6,413 nt of DNA from an uncultured Adlercreutzia sp. (GCF_958431955.1 NZ_CAUASN010000060.1:1-6413); one strand, 5' to 3'; positions 1 through 5,664 are shown, counted from the first letter of the stretch. A program made the numbers and translations. The notes: generated from the letters alone by a model not told the origin.

Positions 1-1
1 C

Positions 2-592
2 ATGTGGTACGACGCGGTCATCCGCGACGAGGTGCCCGAGGGGCTCGAGGTGCTCACGAACACCATCGTGCTGACCGATGCCTCCGGCCAGACCCACGAG
101 GTGCCCGATACGGCCTACGACGTGAAGACGCGCGTGCTGGCGGTGTCCTGCGGCGACCTGCCGGGAGGCGCGAGCGTGAGCGTCAGCTTCGAGGTCGTGG
201 TGACCGAGGACGCGGTGGGCAAGGACGTGGGCAACACGGCCACGGCCCATGGCACGCTGCCCTCCACCCGCCAGCCCGGCGGGGCCTCGGGTACCCCCGG
301 CGGCCCGTTCGTACCCTCCGAGGGCTGGACGGACTACCTGGTGGAGCATCCCGGCGTGAGCAACCCCGACCCGGTGTACCCGTCTGCGGACGTGAACGCC
401 TCGGGCGGCATCCTGTCTGACGACCGTGGCGATGACGGCGCGTCCACGGACAAGAAGATGGACCGCACGCTGCTGCGCCTGGCCCAGACGGGAGACGCGG
501 CCCGCGGGTCGCTCATGGTGGTGCTCGCCTGTGTTGCCGGCTGCGCGGTGCTCCTGGCCGCCGCCCGCATGCGCCGCCGCGAGAACGACTAG
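2..592 (+). CDS. C-terminal part of a sortase-anchored surface protein (5' end outside window)
   Basis: The frame is open at the left edge, so this is the last 196 residues of a longer protein; the ATG at position 2 is probably internal. Residues 1-80 have the alternating beta-rich pattern of DUF11/fimbrial isopeptide-type Ig-like repeats (VPEGLEVL near residue 12; GNTATAHG near 77, where the Asn could be an isopeptide partner). A Gly/Pro/Asp/Ser-rich low-complexity stretch of about 70 residues follows, probably the wall-spanning part. The C-terminus is a sorting signal: LAQTG at 160-164 (a variant of LPXTG), a hydrophobic helix at about 169-188, and a basic tail (RMRRR). A sortase would cut between Thr and Gly and link the protein to peptidoglycan. 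The anchoring role is well supported. Whether it is an adhesin, pilin or other display protein cannot be told from the fragment. No sortase gene is in the window. Confidence 0.8.
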   Translation: MWYDAVIRDEVPEGLEVLTNTIVLTDASGQTHEVPDTAYDVKTRVLAVSCGDLPGGASVSVSFEVVVTEDAVGKDVGNTATAHGTLPSTRQPGGASGTPGGPFVPSEGWTDYLVEHPGVSNPDPVYPSADVNASGGILSDDRGDDGASTDKKMDRTLLRLAQTGDAARGSLMVVLACVAGCAVLLAAARMRRREND

Positions 593-632
593 GCACGGCA
601 TCCGGCCGCGCACCGGCCGGGCCGATTCAGAT

Positions 633-667
633 GAGAGGGCGTCCTTCCTCGGGAGGGGCGCCCTCTC
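633..667 (+). terminator. Hairpin terminator after the surface protein gene
   Basis: A perfect 9-bp stem (GAGAGGGCG at 633-641 with CGCCCTCTC at 659-667) continues inward with further G-C and wobble pairs around a small loop near 649-651. It lies 40 bases after the stop codon. The T tract behind it is poor (CTTAT), so termination could be incomplete or factor-aided. Confidence 0.6.
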
Positions 668-671
668 CTTA

Positions 672-683
672 TGGTGTACACCA
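672..683. promoter_or_regulatory. Perfect 12-bp palindrome, possible operator upstream of htrA
   Basis: TGGTGTACACCA is a perfect 12-bp inverted repeat. The half-site GGTGTA recurs at 687-692. It lies between the preceding terminator and the htrA start, about 120 bases upstream of the ATG, where a dimeric regulator could bind. No regulator is identified. Confidence 0.35.
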
Positions 684-696
684 GGTGGTGTATCTC

Positions 697-714
697 CGTG
701 ACGCAAGCGTGACG
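697..714 (+). promoter_or_regulatory. 11-bp-period direct repeat, possible response-regulator box
   Basis: CGTGACG occurs at 697-703 and again at 708-714, exactly 11 bp apart. Paired hexamer or heptamer direct repeats at one-helical-turn spacing are typical of OmpR/PhoB-family response regulators. HtrA genes in other bacteria are often controlled by envelope-stress two-component systems (CpxR, CssR, MprA). Only the repeat is seen; the regulator is inferred. Confidence 0.3.
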
Positions 715-749
715 ATGGGTTGCCAGCATGGTGGATTCTCTCAGGGGCG

Positions 750-758
750 TGCTAATGT
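750..758 (+). promoter_or_regulatory. Possible extended -10 promoter element for htrA
   Basis: TGCTAATGT fits an extended -10 (TGN followed by a hexamer with the conserved first, second and sixth bases). No good -35 box is found 16-18 bp upstream, which is tolerated with an extended -10. Transcription would start near 765 and leave a leader of about 38 bases before the ATG at 803. Confidence 0.3.
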
Positions 759-789
759 TTGCGGCAGCACCAAGGCACAACCCCTCTGC

Positions 790-796
790 AAAGGAG
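790..796 (+). promoter_or_regulatory. Ribosome binding site fixing the htrA start at 803
   Basis: AAAGGAG lies 6 bases before the ATG at 803. The open frame begins at an ATG at 728, but that codon has no comparable site, and the extra 25 residues would precede an otherwise normal N-terminus. The start is therefore placed at 803. Confidence 0.8.
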
Positions 797-802
797 ACTT
801 CC

Positions 803-2341
803 ATGACCGATATGAACGGAACCCCCGCCCCCGGCGGGAACATTCCCCAGCCTGACGGCGCGGCGCCGCAGCCGGCGCCCCTCCAGCCCACCCAGCCCGC
901 AGCTCCGGCGCAGCCCTACGCGGCCCAGCCCGGCCAGCACGCCTACGCGGCCCCGCACGTGGGCGCCCAGCAGACCTACGAGGCTGAGCCGGTGCACGCC
1001 CAGCACGCCGCCCAGAAGGGCTCCGACGGCAAGACCTTCCTCATCGCATTCGCTGGCGCGCTCGTCGCCTGTGTGCTCGCCTTCGGCGTGTGGGGCGCGG
1101 TAGGGGCCATGAACGGCTCCGGCTCGTCGGCGCCGGTGGTGACCGACCCCTCCACGGGCCAGTCCACCGTCATCGCCCCGAGCGAGGACGCCACTCTGGC
1201 CGAGGCCGTGTCCGCGAAGTGCCTGCCCTCGGTGGTGGCCATTGACGTGTACGCCGCCCCGCAGTCCATGGGCGGCATGGGCGGCCTGGAGGAGCTGTTC
1301 GGCTACAACTACGGCTACGGCACCCCGCAGGACCAGGGCGGCCAGGAGCTTCAGATGTACTCCCAGGGCTCTGGCGTGGTACTGTCCGAGGACGGCTACA
1401 TCATCACGAACAACCATGTGGTGGAGGGCGGCGCCGCCTATAAGGTGACCGTGGCCGGCGAGACCTACGACGCTGAGCTTGTGGGCACCGACGCCTCCTC
1501 CGACGTGGCCGTGCTGAAGGCCAAGGACGCGAGCGGCCTGACCCCCATGGAGATCGGCGACTCGGACAACCTCACCATCGGCGAGTGGGTCATGACCCTC
1601 GGCTCCCCCTTCGGCCTCGAGCAGTCGGTGGCCACGGGCATCGTGAGCGCCACGAGCCGCTCCCAGATCATGGACGCCTCCGAGTCCACCCAGGCCGGCG
1701 GCACCGGTGAGATCACCATCTACCCGAACATGATCCAGACCGACGCGGCCATCAACCCTGGTAACTCCGGCGGCGCGCTCGTGGACGACGAGGGCAAGCT
1801 CATCGGCATCAACACGCTCATCACCTCCTACTCCGGCAACTACTCCGGCGTCGGCTTCGCCATCCCGGTGAACTACGCCATCAACCTGGCGCAGCAGATC
1901 ATTGCCGGCGAGGAGCCTACCCACGCCCAGCTCGGCGTGAGCCTGTCCACCGTGAGCGCCTCGCTGGCCCAGCGCTACGGCCTGCCGGTCGACACCGGCG
2001 CCTACGTGGCCGGCGTCTCCGAGGGCTCGGGTGCCGCGGCGGCCGGCATCGTCCCGGGCGACATCATCACCGCCTTCGACGGCCAGGCCGTGGAGTCGGC
2101 TTCCGACCTCATGCTGGACGTGCGCACCAAGAACCCCGGCGACACGGTGACGCTCACCGTGAACAGCGGCGGCCAGGAGAAGGAGGTCCAGGTGACCCTG
2201 GGCGACGACTCCGCCACCCAGCAGCAGAAGAAGGCCGAGACCGAGCAGGAGTCCATGGACCAGTCCCAGGGCGGTCGCGGCATGAGCATCGAGGACATGC
2301 TGCGCCTCTACGGCCAGCAGCAACAGCAGAACGCCGCGTAA
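803..2341 (+). CDS. htrA: HtrA/DegP-family membrane-anchored serine protease with PDZ domain
   Basis: An S1C (trypsin-fold) protease of 512 residues that probably degrades or refolds damaged proteins on the outer face of the membrane. Residues 1-75 are a Pro/Gln/Ala-rich cytoplasmic tail. One membrane helix spans about 78-100. The protease domain follows, with all three catalytic residues: His205 in TNNHVV, Asp234 in SSDVAVLK and Ser322 in GNSGGAL. A Gly/Tyr-rich loop (about 155-180) precedes the His motif, in the place of the regulatory LA loop of DegP. One PDZ domain occupies about 376-467 (opening QLGVSL). The hydrophilic C-terminus of about 45 residues ends in a run of glutamines. One helix plus one PDZ matches the usual actinobacterial architecture (PepD-like) rather than soluble two-PDZ DegP. 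The gene appears monocistronic: a terminator precedes it and hairpins lie downstream. Family and catalytic competence are firm; physiological substrates are unknown. Confidence 0.95.
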   Translation: MTDMNGTPAPGGNIPQPDGAAPQPAPLQPTQPAAPAQPYAAQPGQHAYAAPHVGAQQTYEAEPVHAQHAAQKGSDGKTFLIAFAGALVACVLAFGVWGAVGAMNGSGSSAPVVTDPSTGQSTVIAPSEDATLAEAVSAKCLPSVVAIDVYAAPQSMGGMGGLEELFGYNYGYGTPQDQGGQELQMYSQGSGVVLSEDGYIITNNHVVEGGAAYKVTVAGETYDAELVGTDASSDVAVLKAKDASGLTPMEIGDSDNLTIGEWVMTLGSPFGLEQSVATGIVSATSRSQIMDASESTQAGGTGEITIYPNMIQTDAAINPGNSGGALVDDEGKLIGINTLITSYSGNYSGVGFAIPVNYAINLAQQIIAGEEPTHAQLGVSLSTVSASLAQRYGLPVDTGAYVAGVSEGSGAAAAGIVPGDIITAFDGQAVESASDLMLDVRTKNPGDTVTLTVNSGGQEKEVQVTLGDDSATQQQKKAETEQESMDQSQGGRGMSIEDMLRLYGQQQQQNAA

Positions 2342-2362
2342 ACCCAGCGAGCTGCGGGGACC

Positions 2363-2596
2363 CGGTGCCTCACTGCGTCGCCAGGCACCCCGCCGCGTGG
2401 CCAGGCGCCCGCCGCGCAAGTGCGGTGAACCGCCGCGGCATCAGGTGCCCCGCTGTGTCGCTCCTCTGCGATAGAGCATCGCTAGCACCTTCCGTGTCCC
2501 AGCACCCCAGCGGGCCGGCTCCTTCCTCGGAGCCGGCCCGCTTTGCGTCGGGGAGGCCGGGTACCCCGCTGCGTCGCCAGGTGCCTCACAGCGCAG
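2363..2596. repeat. Degenerate GC-rich direct repeats
   Basis: Variants of GGTGCC(T/C)C(A/G)CTGCGTCGC occur at 2363-2385, 2443-2462 and 2559-2581, with a worn fourth copy at 2580-2596. The 13-mer CTGCGTCGCCAGG is identical at 2373-2385 and 2569-2581. At 2381-2419 two 19-20 bp units beginning CCAGGC lie head to tail. The pattern suggests decayed local duplications; function is unknown. Confidence 0.5.
2509..2542 (+). terminator. Terminator-like hairpin, copy 1, downstream of htrA
   Basis: A perfect 14-bp stem: AGCGGGCCGGCTCC at 2509-2522 pairs with 2529-2542 around the 6-base loop TTCCTC. The stem ends in only three T residues. It lies about 170 bases after the htrA stop, further than usual, so it may act as a late terminator or as part of a dispersed hairpin family (see copy 2). 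Confidence 0.55.
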
Positions 2597-2646
2597 ATCC
2601 GGCGAATCGCGCGTCCTTCAGCGGCATAACGACGCAAGGCGCCTTC

Positions 2647-2680
2647 AGCGGGTCGGCTCCCTCCCCGGAGCCGGCCCGCT
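2647..2680 (+). terminator. Terminator-like hairpin, copy 2
   Basis: The same hairpin as at 2509-2542, 138 bp downstream and in the same orientation. The 14-base right arms are identical. The left arm differs by one base (a T that keeps a T-G wobble pair), and the 6-base loop is CTCCCC. The tail TTCGCATTTGA is a weak T tract. Confidence 0.5.
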
Positions 2681-2720
2681 TCGCATTTGAGGGAGAGGTG
2701 GGGTGATGGGAAGAAGGGCT

Positions 2721-2800
2721 CAGAGCGGTGAAGCGTTGCGGAGGACCATAGAGGGTTGTGGAGGATCGTGAAGGGCTGTGAAGGGCTGTGAAGAGTCGAA
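2721..2800. repeat. Degenerate 10-bp-period tandem array
   Basis: Eight consecutive 10-bp units run in strict register. The best are GAGGGTTGTG (2751), GAGGATCGTG (2761) and AAGGGCTGTG (2771, repeated exactly at 2781); the outer units at 2721, 2731, 2741 and 2791 are more diverged. All are purine-rich on the + strand. The period matches roughly one helical turn. There is no start codon or ribosome binding site to suggest a coding repeat. Confidence 0.65.
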
Positions 2801-2817
2801 CTCCCTAGTGCCGGGTC

Positions 2818-2954
2818 TTCTGGCCAGGTGCACCCTGTCCGCTCGTGCAGAGCGCTCCTTTTTGGCCACTTTCTCGCGTGCAGGGAGACTTCTGTTCCGA
2901 TTTCGGCCGCTAATAAGTGGTTCGCTCGTGCAGAGAGCCAACTTTTGGCCAGAA
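2818..2954. repeat. 137-bp segment with 9-bp inverted ends and repeated CGTGCAG boxes
   Basis: TTCTGGCCA at 2818-2826 is the exact inverse complement of TGGCCAGAA at 2946-2954. Inside, CGTGCAG occurs three times (2844, 2877, 2927), each in a small dyad such as CGCTC-GTGCA-GAGCG at 2840-2854. The 29-bp stretches at 2840-2868 and 2923-2951 match at 24 of 29 positions. Both the inverted ends and the internal repeats are seen directly. That this is a non-autonomous mobile or dispersed element is an inference; no target-site duplication is visible. Confidence 0.45.
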
Positions 2955-2959
2955 AACCA

Positions 2960-3021
2960 CCGAAACCGCCAAGGCGTTCCGCTGCCCTAGGCCCTAGAGG
3001 CTCTAGCTGTCCATGTGGTCG
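2960..3021. repeat. Left copy of a 62-bp imperfect direct repeat flanking the DUF3825-like cassette
   Basis: It matches 4115-4176 at 51 of 62 positions without gaps. Read on the - strand, its inner end encodes D-H-M-D-S and then TAG at 3003-3005, aligned base for base with the D-H-L-S-S-TAA end of the luxR-type gene in the right copy. It therefore looks like the remnant of a luxR 3' end. The 8-bp stem of the right copy is not conserved here; instead CTAGAG-G-CTCTAG forms a small palindrome. Confidence 0.65.
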
Positions 3022-3022
3022 T

Positions 3023-3031
3023 CCCCCCCCC
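3023..3031 (+). repeat. C9 homopolymer tract
   Basis: Nine consecutive C residues lie just inside the left direct repeat, about 70 bases upstream of the -10 box of the next gene. Such tracts are prone to slippage, but this one lies outside any coding region or promoter spacer, so phase variation is not indicated. Confidence 0.6.
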
Positions 3032-3101
3032 TTGCGGTGGCCGCGTGGTTCAAACTATCGACTTTGGTAATAAATAATAGCGGTAAATCATATTTAAACG
3101 C

Positions 3102-3107
3102 TATAAT
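3102..3107 (+). promoter_or_regulatory. Consensus -10 box for the DUF3825-like gene
   Basis: A perfect TATAAT sits in a markedly AT-rich stretch (3060-3130), 43 bases before the TTG start. No convincing -35 hexamer lies at 16-18 bp spacing, so the promoter may be weak or activator-dependent. The gene thus seems to carry its own promoter. Confidence 0.5.
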
Positions 3108-3137
3108 AGGAAAGTTATTTAATCCAATAGTATTCAT

Positions 3138-3142
3138 GGGGG
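3138..3142 (+). promoter_or_regulatory. Ribosome binding site supporting the TTG start at 3150
   Basis: GGGGG followed by T lies 7 bases before TTG at 3150. An in-frame stop (TAA at 3120-3122) limits upstream extension, and no ATG or GTG lies between that stop and 3150, so TTG is the only reasonable start. Confidence 0.65.
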
Positions 3143-3149
3143 TAATAAA

Positions 3150-3953
3150 TTGAAGTTAAGAGACTGGGCTTTTCTGGGCAACTATGAGTTTTTTACAAGT
3201 CGGGTTCGGCAACTTGCTTTGGACGAGCTAGAGCCTGAGAGATGGAGTTGCTCGGGAAAAAATGATTTCGGGATATTGAAGAACTACCTGTACTTTACCT
3301 TCGAGAAACTTTGGCATGATCGAGAGGAAGCGGCGGACGAAGACAAGCAGACGCTGATCTACATAGACGGCGATGTGGCCTGTTTCAACACCGGGCTTTT
3401 CGATAGAAACTGGCAGGAGATATATTTCTACTGTGAGAAGAACCCAAATGAGAATAGGCAGCCTTGGAAGTTTATCTCCTTCTGCAACAGCTATACAATG
3501 CAATATCGGCCCATAAGCCACGAGGCATGCTCGCGCTTGAGGCGGGCAAATTACTTCGAAGATCCTAGCCTGCTCTTGTTCGACAGCAGATTGGAAATCG
3601 TTCCTCAGTGGAATCATATTATTCATGACCCTGAGAATTTCCGTCGCATTCCCTCTAGTTTACGGGAAGGGGGCGAGTCCCTCTGCATGTCAGTGATCGA
3701 CGGGGAGATACGCAAGGTCAGGAAGCGCATCCAGGCTAATTACAAAACTGTTGTTCCCCAATATTACAAAGGTCGGATACAGCTTCTTATGCCCCTCTAT
3801 TTGACGAATCCCAACACCGCGGATCTTGCGCTTGTGCTCTCCTTGAGCGATGATCGGTCTGTTTACTATGGGCACACGTGCCTTACCATTGATATGGCGT
3901 ACAACAACGCACGTCTCATTGCCCGGCCTGATAGCTATTGGCTTCACGTGTAG
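3150..3953 (+). CDS. DUF3825-domain-like protein of unknown function (foreign-looking cassette gene)
   Basis: A complete 267-residue soluble protein starting with TTG; no signal peptide or membrane segment. From memory it resembles the DUF3825 family over most of its length: KNYLYFTFEKLW near 44-55, CFNTGLFD near 78-85, a central HIIHDPENFRRIP, KTVVPQYYKGRIQLLMPLYL in the C-terminal third, DLALVLSL, and a closing LTIDMAYNNARLIARPDSYW. No catalytic motif of a known enzyme class stands out. In other proteins DUF3825 is found alone or joined to nucleic-acid-binding modules, so an RNA- or nucleotide-related role is possible but unproven. By eye GC is about 45-50%, against well over 60% in the neighbours, and it uses AGA, ATA and TTA codons that htrA avoids. 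With its own -10 box, terminator and flanking 62-bp repeats, it looks horizontally acquired. It is not in an operon. Confidence 0.8.
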   Translation: MKLRDWAFLGNYEFFTSRVRQLALDELEPERWSCSGKNDFGILKNYLYFTFEKLWHDREEAADEDKQTLIYIDGDVACFNTGLFDRNWQEIYFYCEKNPNENRQPWKFISFCNSYTMQYRPISHEACSRLRRANYFEDPSLLLFDSRLEIVPQWNHIIHDPENFRRIPSSLREGGESLCMSVIDGEIRKVRKRIQANYKTVVPQYYKGRIQLLMPLYLTNPNTADLALVLSLSDDRSVYYGHTCLTIDMAYNNARLIARPDSYWLHV

Positions 3954-4056
3954 TTGACGAAGAAGAGAGCTTGTCTTAAGATAGCCCCGTTATGTGTTTG
4001 CTCGAGTGTTCGATTGGTGTTTAGTTCAGATTTTCCTTTTTCGTGAGTTTGTTGCT

Positions 4057-4090
4057 AGGAGCGGGATGCGAATTCCGCTCCTTATTTTTA
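4057..4090 (+). terminator. Strong rho-independent terminator of the DUF3825-like gene
   Basis: AGGAGCGG at 4057-4064 pairs with CCGCTCCT at 4075-4082. The stem extends inward by a G-T, an A-T and a T-A pair to the GNRA-type loop GCGA (4068-4071), giving 11 pairs. It is followed by TATTTTTA. This is the best terminator in the window, about 100 bases after the stop codon and just inside the right direct repeat. Confidence 0.85.
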
Positions 4091-4114
4091 TGCCAGATGC
4101 TGGCTGGGATGGTG

Positions 4115-4176
4115 CCGAGACCGCCAAGGCGTTCCACTGCCCTAGGTCCTGGCGGTCTTAGCTGCTCAGGTGGTCG
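4115..4176. repeat. Right copy of the 62-bp direct repeat, overlapping the luxR-type 3' end
   Basis: It matches 2960-3021 at 51 of 62 positions, same orientation, 1155 bp apart. It covers the last five codons plus stop of the - strand regulator gene and the hairpin just beyond it. Repeats at a gene's 3' end bounding an AT-rich insert resemble attachment-site duplications, though no integrase is present and the divergence is high for a recent event. Confidence 0.65.
4119..4157 (-). terminator. Hairpin directly after the luxR-type stop codon
   Basis: GACCGCCA at 4119-4126 pairs perfectly with TGGCGGTC at 4150-4157, and GGC/GCC (4128-4130 with 4139-4141) can pair inside. On the - strand it follows the TAA stop immediately. 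There is no T tract behind it, so it may be a factor-aided terminator or an mRNA 3'-end stabiliser. Confidence 0.45.
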
Positions 4177-5627
4177 CCTAGGTCCACCAGCTCTTGGCGG
4201 GAGTGCACGTCGAGCTTCTTGTAGATGCTCTTCGTGTGGCCGCGGGTGGTGTTCTCCGATATGAACAGCTTGCCGGCGATGGCCGACACGGTGTGCCCCT
4301 TCATGAGCAGCTCGGCCACCTCGATCTCCCGCGGGGAGAGGCCGCGCTCCCTCAGGTACGCGCCCACGATGGCGCCCCGGTCTTCCTGGGCCGGGGCCTC
4401 TTCAACGTCGGAGGGTACCTCGGCGGGAGCAGCCCCCTTCGCCGACGATCGCGGCGCGCGGTTGAGGAGTTCGGCATCGGTGAGGGAGGCCGACGCCTCG
4501 CCCTTCCCCCGCGCCACCAGCACGAGGGCCACCGACAGCAGCACGATGCAGAACAGGATGACGCTCGCCCAGTGGGCAAAATCGCTGGAGGGGGCCGGGC
4601 CGAGCAGGGCGCCGGCCACGCCGCCGAGGGTCATGGCCAGAAGCACCGGCGCGATGCTGAGCGCGTACAGCGGCGAGGGCGGCAGGCCGTTGCGCACGGT
4701 GTACACCGCGCAGGTGATGATAAGCAGCAGGTTCAGCACCTCGAAGCCGAACATGAGGAAGGCGTCCAGCAGGGGCGCGTACTGCTGTCCGAGCAGCGAC
4801 GGCAGCAGGAACACGATGGTGAGCGCCGGGAACAGCAGCTGGTAGATGTGCAGGATGTCGAAGCCCTTCGACAGGAACAGCTCGAGCGCCACCACCAAAA
4901 GGGCCGCCGCCGCGAAGCCGAGCAGCACGGCGAGGGTGCTTCCGGCCCCCGAGGAGCCCACGCTGCCGACGAGCTTCTGCGCGAACCCCAGGATGCCCAC
5001 GCACAGCGCAGGACGCCACAAATCGCCGATGGCGCGGCGCAGGCACGGGCGCGTGAGGGCGGGCACCGTGTCCATCTCGATCTCTGCGAGGCTGCGCTGC
5101 AGGCTGACAAGCGACAGGAAGGGCAGCACCGTTACCGTGACGAAGGCCATGGCCACCGCGGGCAGCATGCTGACGATGAGGTAGAGCGCCACCGACATGG
5201 CCGCCGACAGCGGAATGCAGATGAGGGCCCGCTGCTGGCCCTCGGTGACGTAGAACAGCTCCCAGAGGAGGAAGAACAGCGCGCAGGCGCCACCCATGAG
5301 CAGTCCCGACGCCACGGCGAGCAGGTCGCTTCCCTCCCCGAATCGGAAGGTGAGGAAGTACAGCAGCGCGGCTCCGCTGAGCATGAAGCTGGCGGCCGAT
5401 GCCGCGCCGTGGGGCAGCTCGCGACGGCGCAGCGCGCAGATGAGGCCGAGGGCTCCCACGGCCGCGGGCAGCAGAATCTCGTCGGACAGGGCATAGAGGT
5501 GCCACGGTCCGGCGAGCACGCCGCCGTCTTGGAACCCCGTGAGGGTCACGAAGGTGACGGTCCAGAAGAAGCCGAATCCCAGATGGTGAATGCGCAGCCC
5601 CTCGATGAGCCGCCTCGCTCGTTCCAT
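4158..5627 (-). CDS. Membrane-bound LuxR-family regulator (12 TM helices plus C-terminal helix-turn-helix)
   Basis: A 489-residue protein with two parts. Residues 15-372 carry about 12 hydrophobic helices in a transporter-like arrangement (for example 45-66, 100-127, 132-152, 153-175, 231-252, 261-280, 285-310, 320-343, 352-372). A hydrophilic linker, about 373-428, leads to a LuxR/GerE-type DNA-binding domain at 430-484: LSPREIEVAELLMKG, then the recognition region SENTTRGHTKSIYKKLDV. There is no receiver domain or phospho-acceptor. The membrane part probably senses a ligand while the helix-turn-helix acts from the inner face; this mechanism is inferred. This architecture is abundant in Eggerthellaceae beside respiratory reductase genes. 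The start is set at 5627 because AAGGAGG lies 5 bases upstream; the open frame extends 39 codons further without a comparable site and with basic, non-membrane composition. It is divergent from the flavin reductase, its likely target. Confidence 0.9.
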   Translation of the reverse strand: MERARRLIEGLRIHHLGFGFFWTVTFVTLTGFQDGGVLAGPWHLYALSDEILLPAAVGALGLICALRRRELPHGAASAASFMLSGAALLYFLTFRFGEGSDLLAVASGLLMGGACALFFLLWELFYVTEGQQRALICIPLSAAMSVALYLIVSMLPAVAMAFVTVTVLPFLSLVSLQRSLAEIEMDTVPALTRPCLRRAIGDLWRPALCVGILGFAQKLVGSVGSSGAGSTLAVLLGFAAAALLVVALELFLSKGFDILHIYQLLFPALTIVFLLPSLLGQQYAPLLDAFLMFGFEVLNLLLIITCAVYTVRNGLPPSPLYALSIAPVLLAMTLGGVAGALLGPAPSSDFAHWASVILFCIVLLSVALVLVARGKGEASASLTDAELLNRAPRSSAKGAAPAEVPSDVEEAPAQEDRGAIVGAYLRERGLSPREIEVAELLMKGHTVSAIAGKLFISENTTRGHTKSIYKKLDVHSRQELVDLGDHLSS

Positions 5628-5649
5628 GACGCCCTCCTTCCCTGGGAGC

Positions 5650-5658
5650 ATTGTATCA
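5650..5658 (-). promoter_or_regulatory. Extended -10 promoter element of the luxR-type gene
   Basis: On the - strand the bases read TGATACAAT, an extended -10 (TGN plus TACAAT, one mismatch from TATAAT). Transcription would start near 5643, giving a very short leader of about 16 bases that holds the ribosome binding site at 5633-5639. No -35 hexamer is recognisable; that position is taken by a GC-rich palindrome. Confidence 0.45.
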
Positions 5659-5664
5659 GCCGTC

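Larger units (their letters stand above)
2342..3101. other. Repeat-rich gene-free region between htrA and the DUF3825-like gene
   Basis: No open frame here has a convincing start, ribosome binding site or protein-like composition. The first 350 bases are GC-rich with degenerate short repeats and two hairpins. At 2721-2800 a 10-bp-period array appears, then a 137-bp segment with inverted ends (2818-2954), the left copy of a 62-bp direct repeat (2960-3021) and a C9 tract. From about 3055 the composition turns sharply AT-rich, leading into the promoter of the next gene. The pieces are listed separately. Confidence 0.7.

Noticed and set aside
602..620. Small CCGGCC/GGCCGG inverted repeat after the surface protein gene
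   Set aside because: The arms are self-complementary 6-mers common in GC-rich DNA, and the next hairpin is a far better terminator.
752..2419. A 555-codon open frame on the - strand opposite htrA
   Set aside because: It is a shadow of the GC-rich htrA gene; its His/Gly/Leu/Arg-rich translation shows no domain.
2365..2706. A 113-codon open frame on the + strand downstream of htrA
   Set aside because: It runs through both hairpins and the degenerate repeats, has no ribosome binding site, and its Arg/Pro/Ala/Ser-rich translation looks like a GC-rich artefact.
2720..2941. A 73-codon open frame on the - strand across the 10-bp array
   Set aside because: A 10-bp period does not keep codon phase, there is no ribosome binding site, and the frame runs through the repeat segment.
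2721..3021. A CRISPR array or retron-type RNA
   Set aside because: Repeats are too short, degenerate and unevenly spaced for CRISPR, there are no unique spacers, and no cas or reverse transcriptase gene is in the window.
2960..4176. Insertion sequence with a transposase in the cassette
   Set aside because: The only gene lacks DDE or HUH motifs, and the flanking repeats are direct and diverged rather than terminal inverted repeats with short target duplications.
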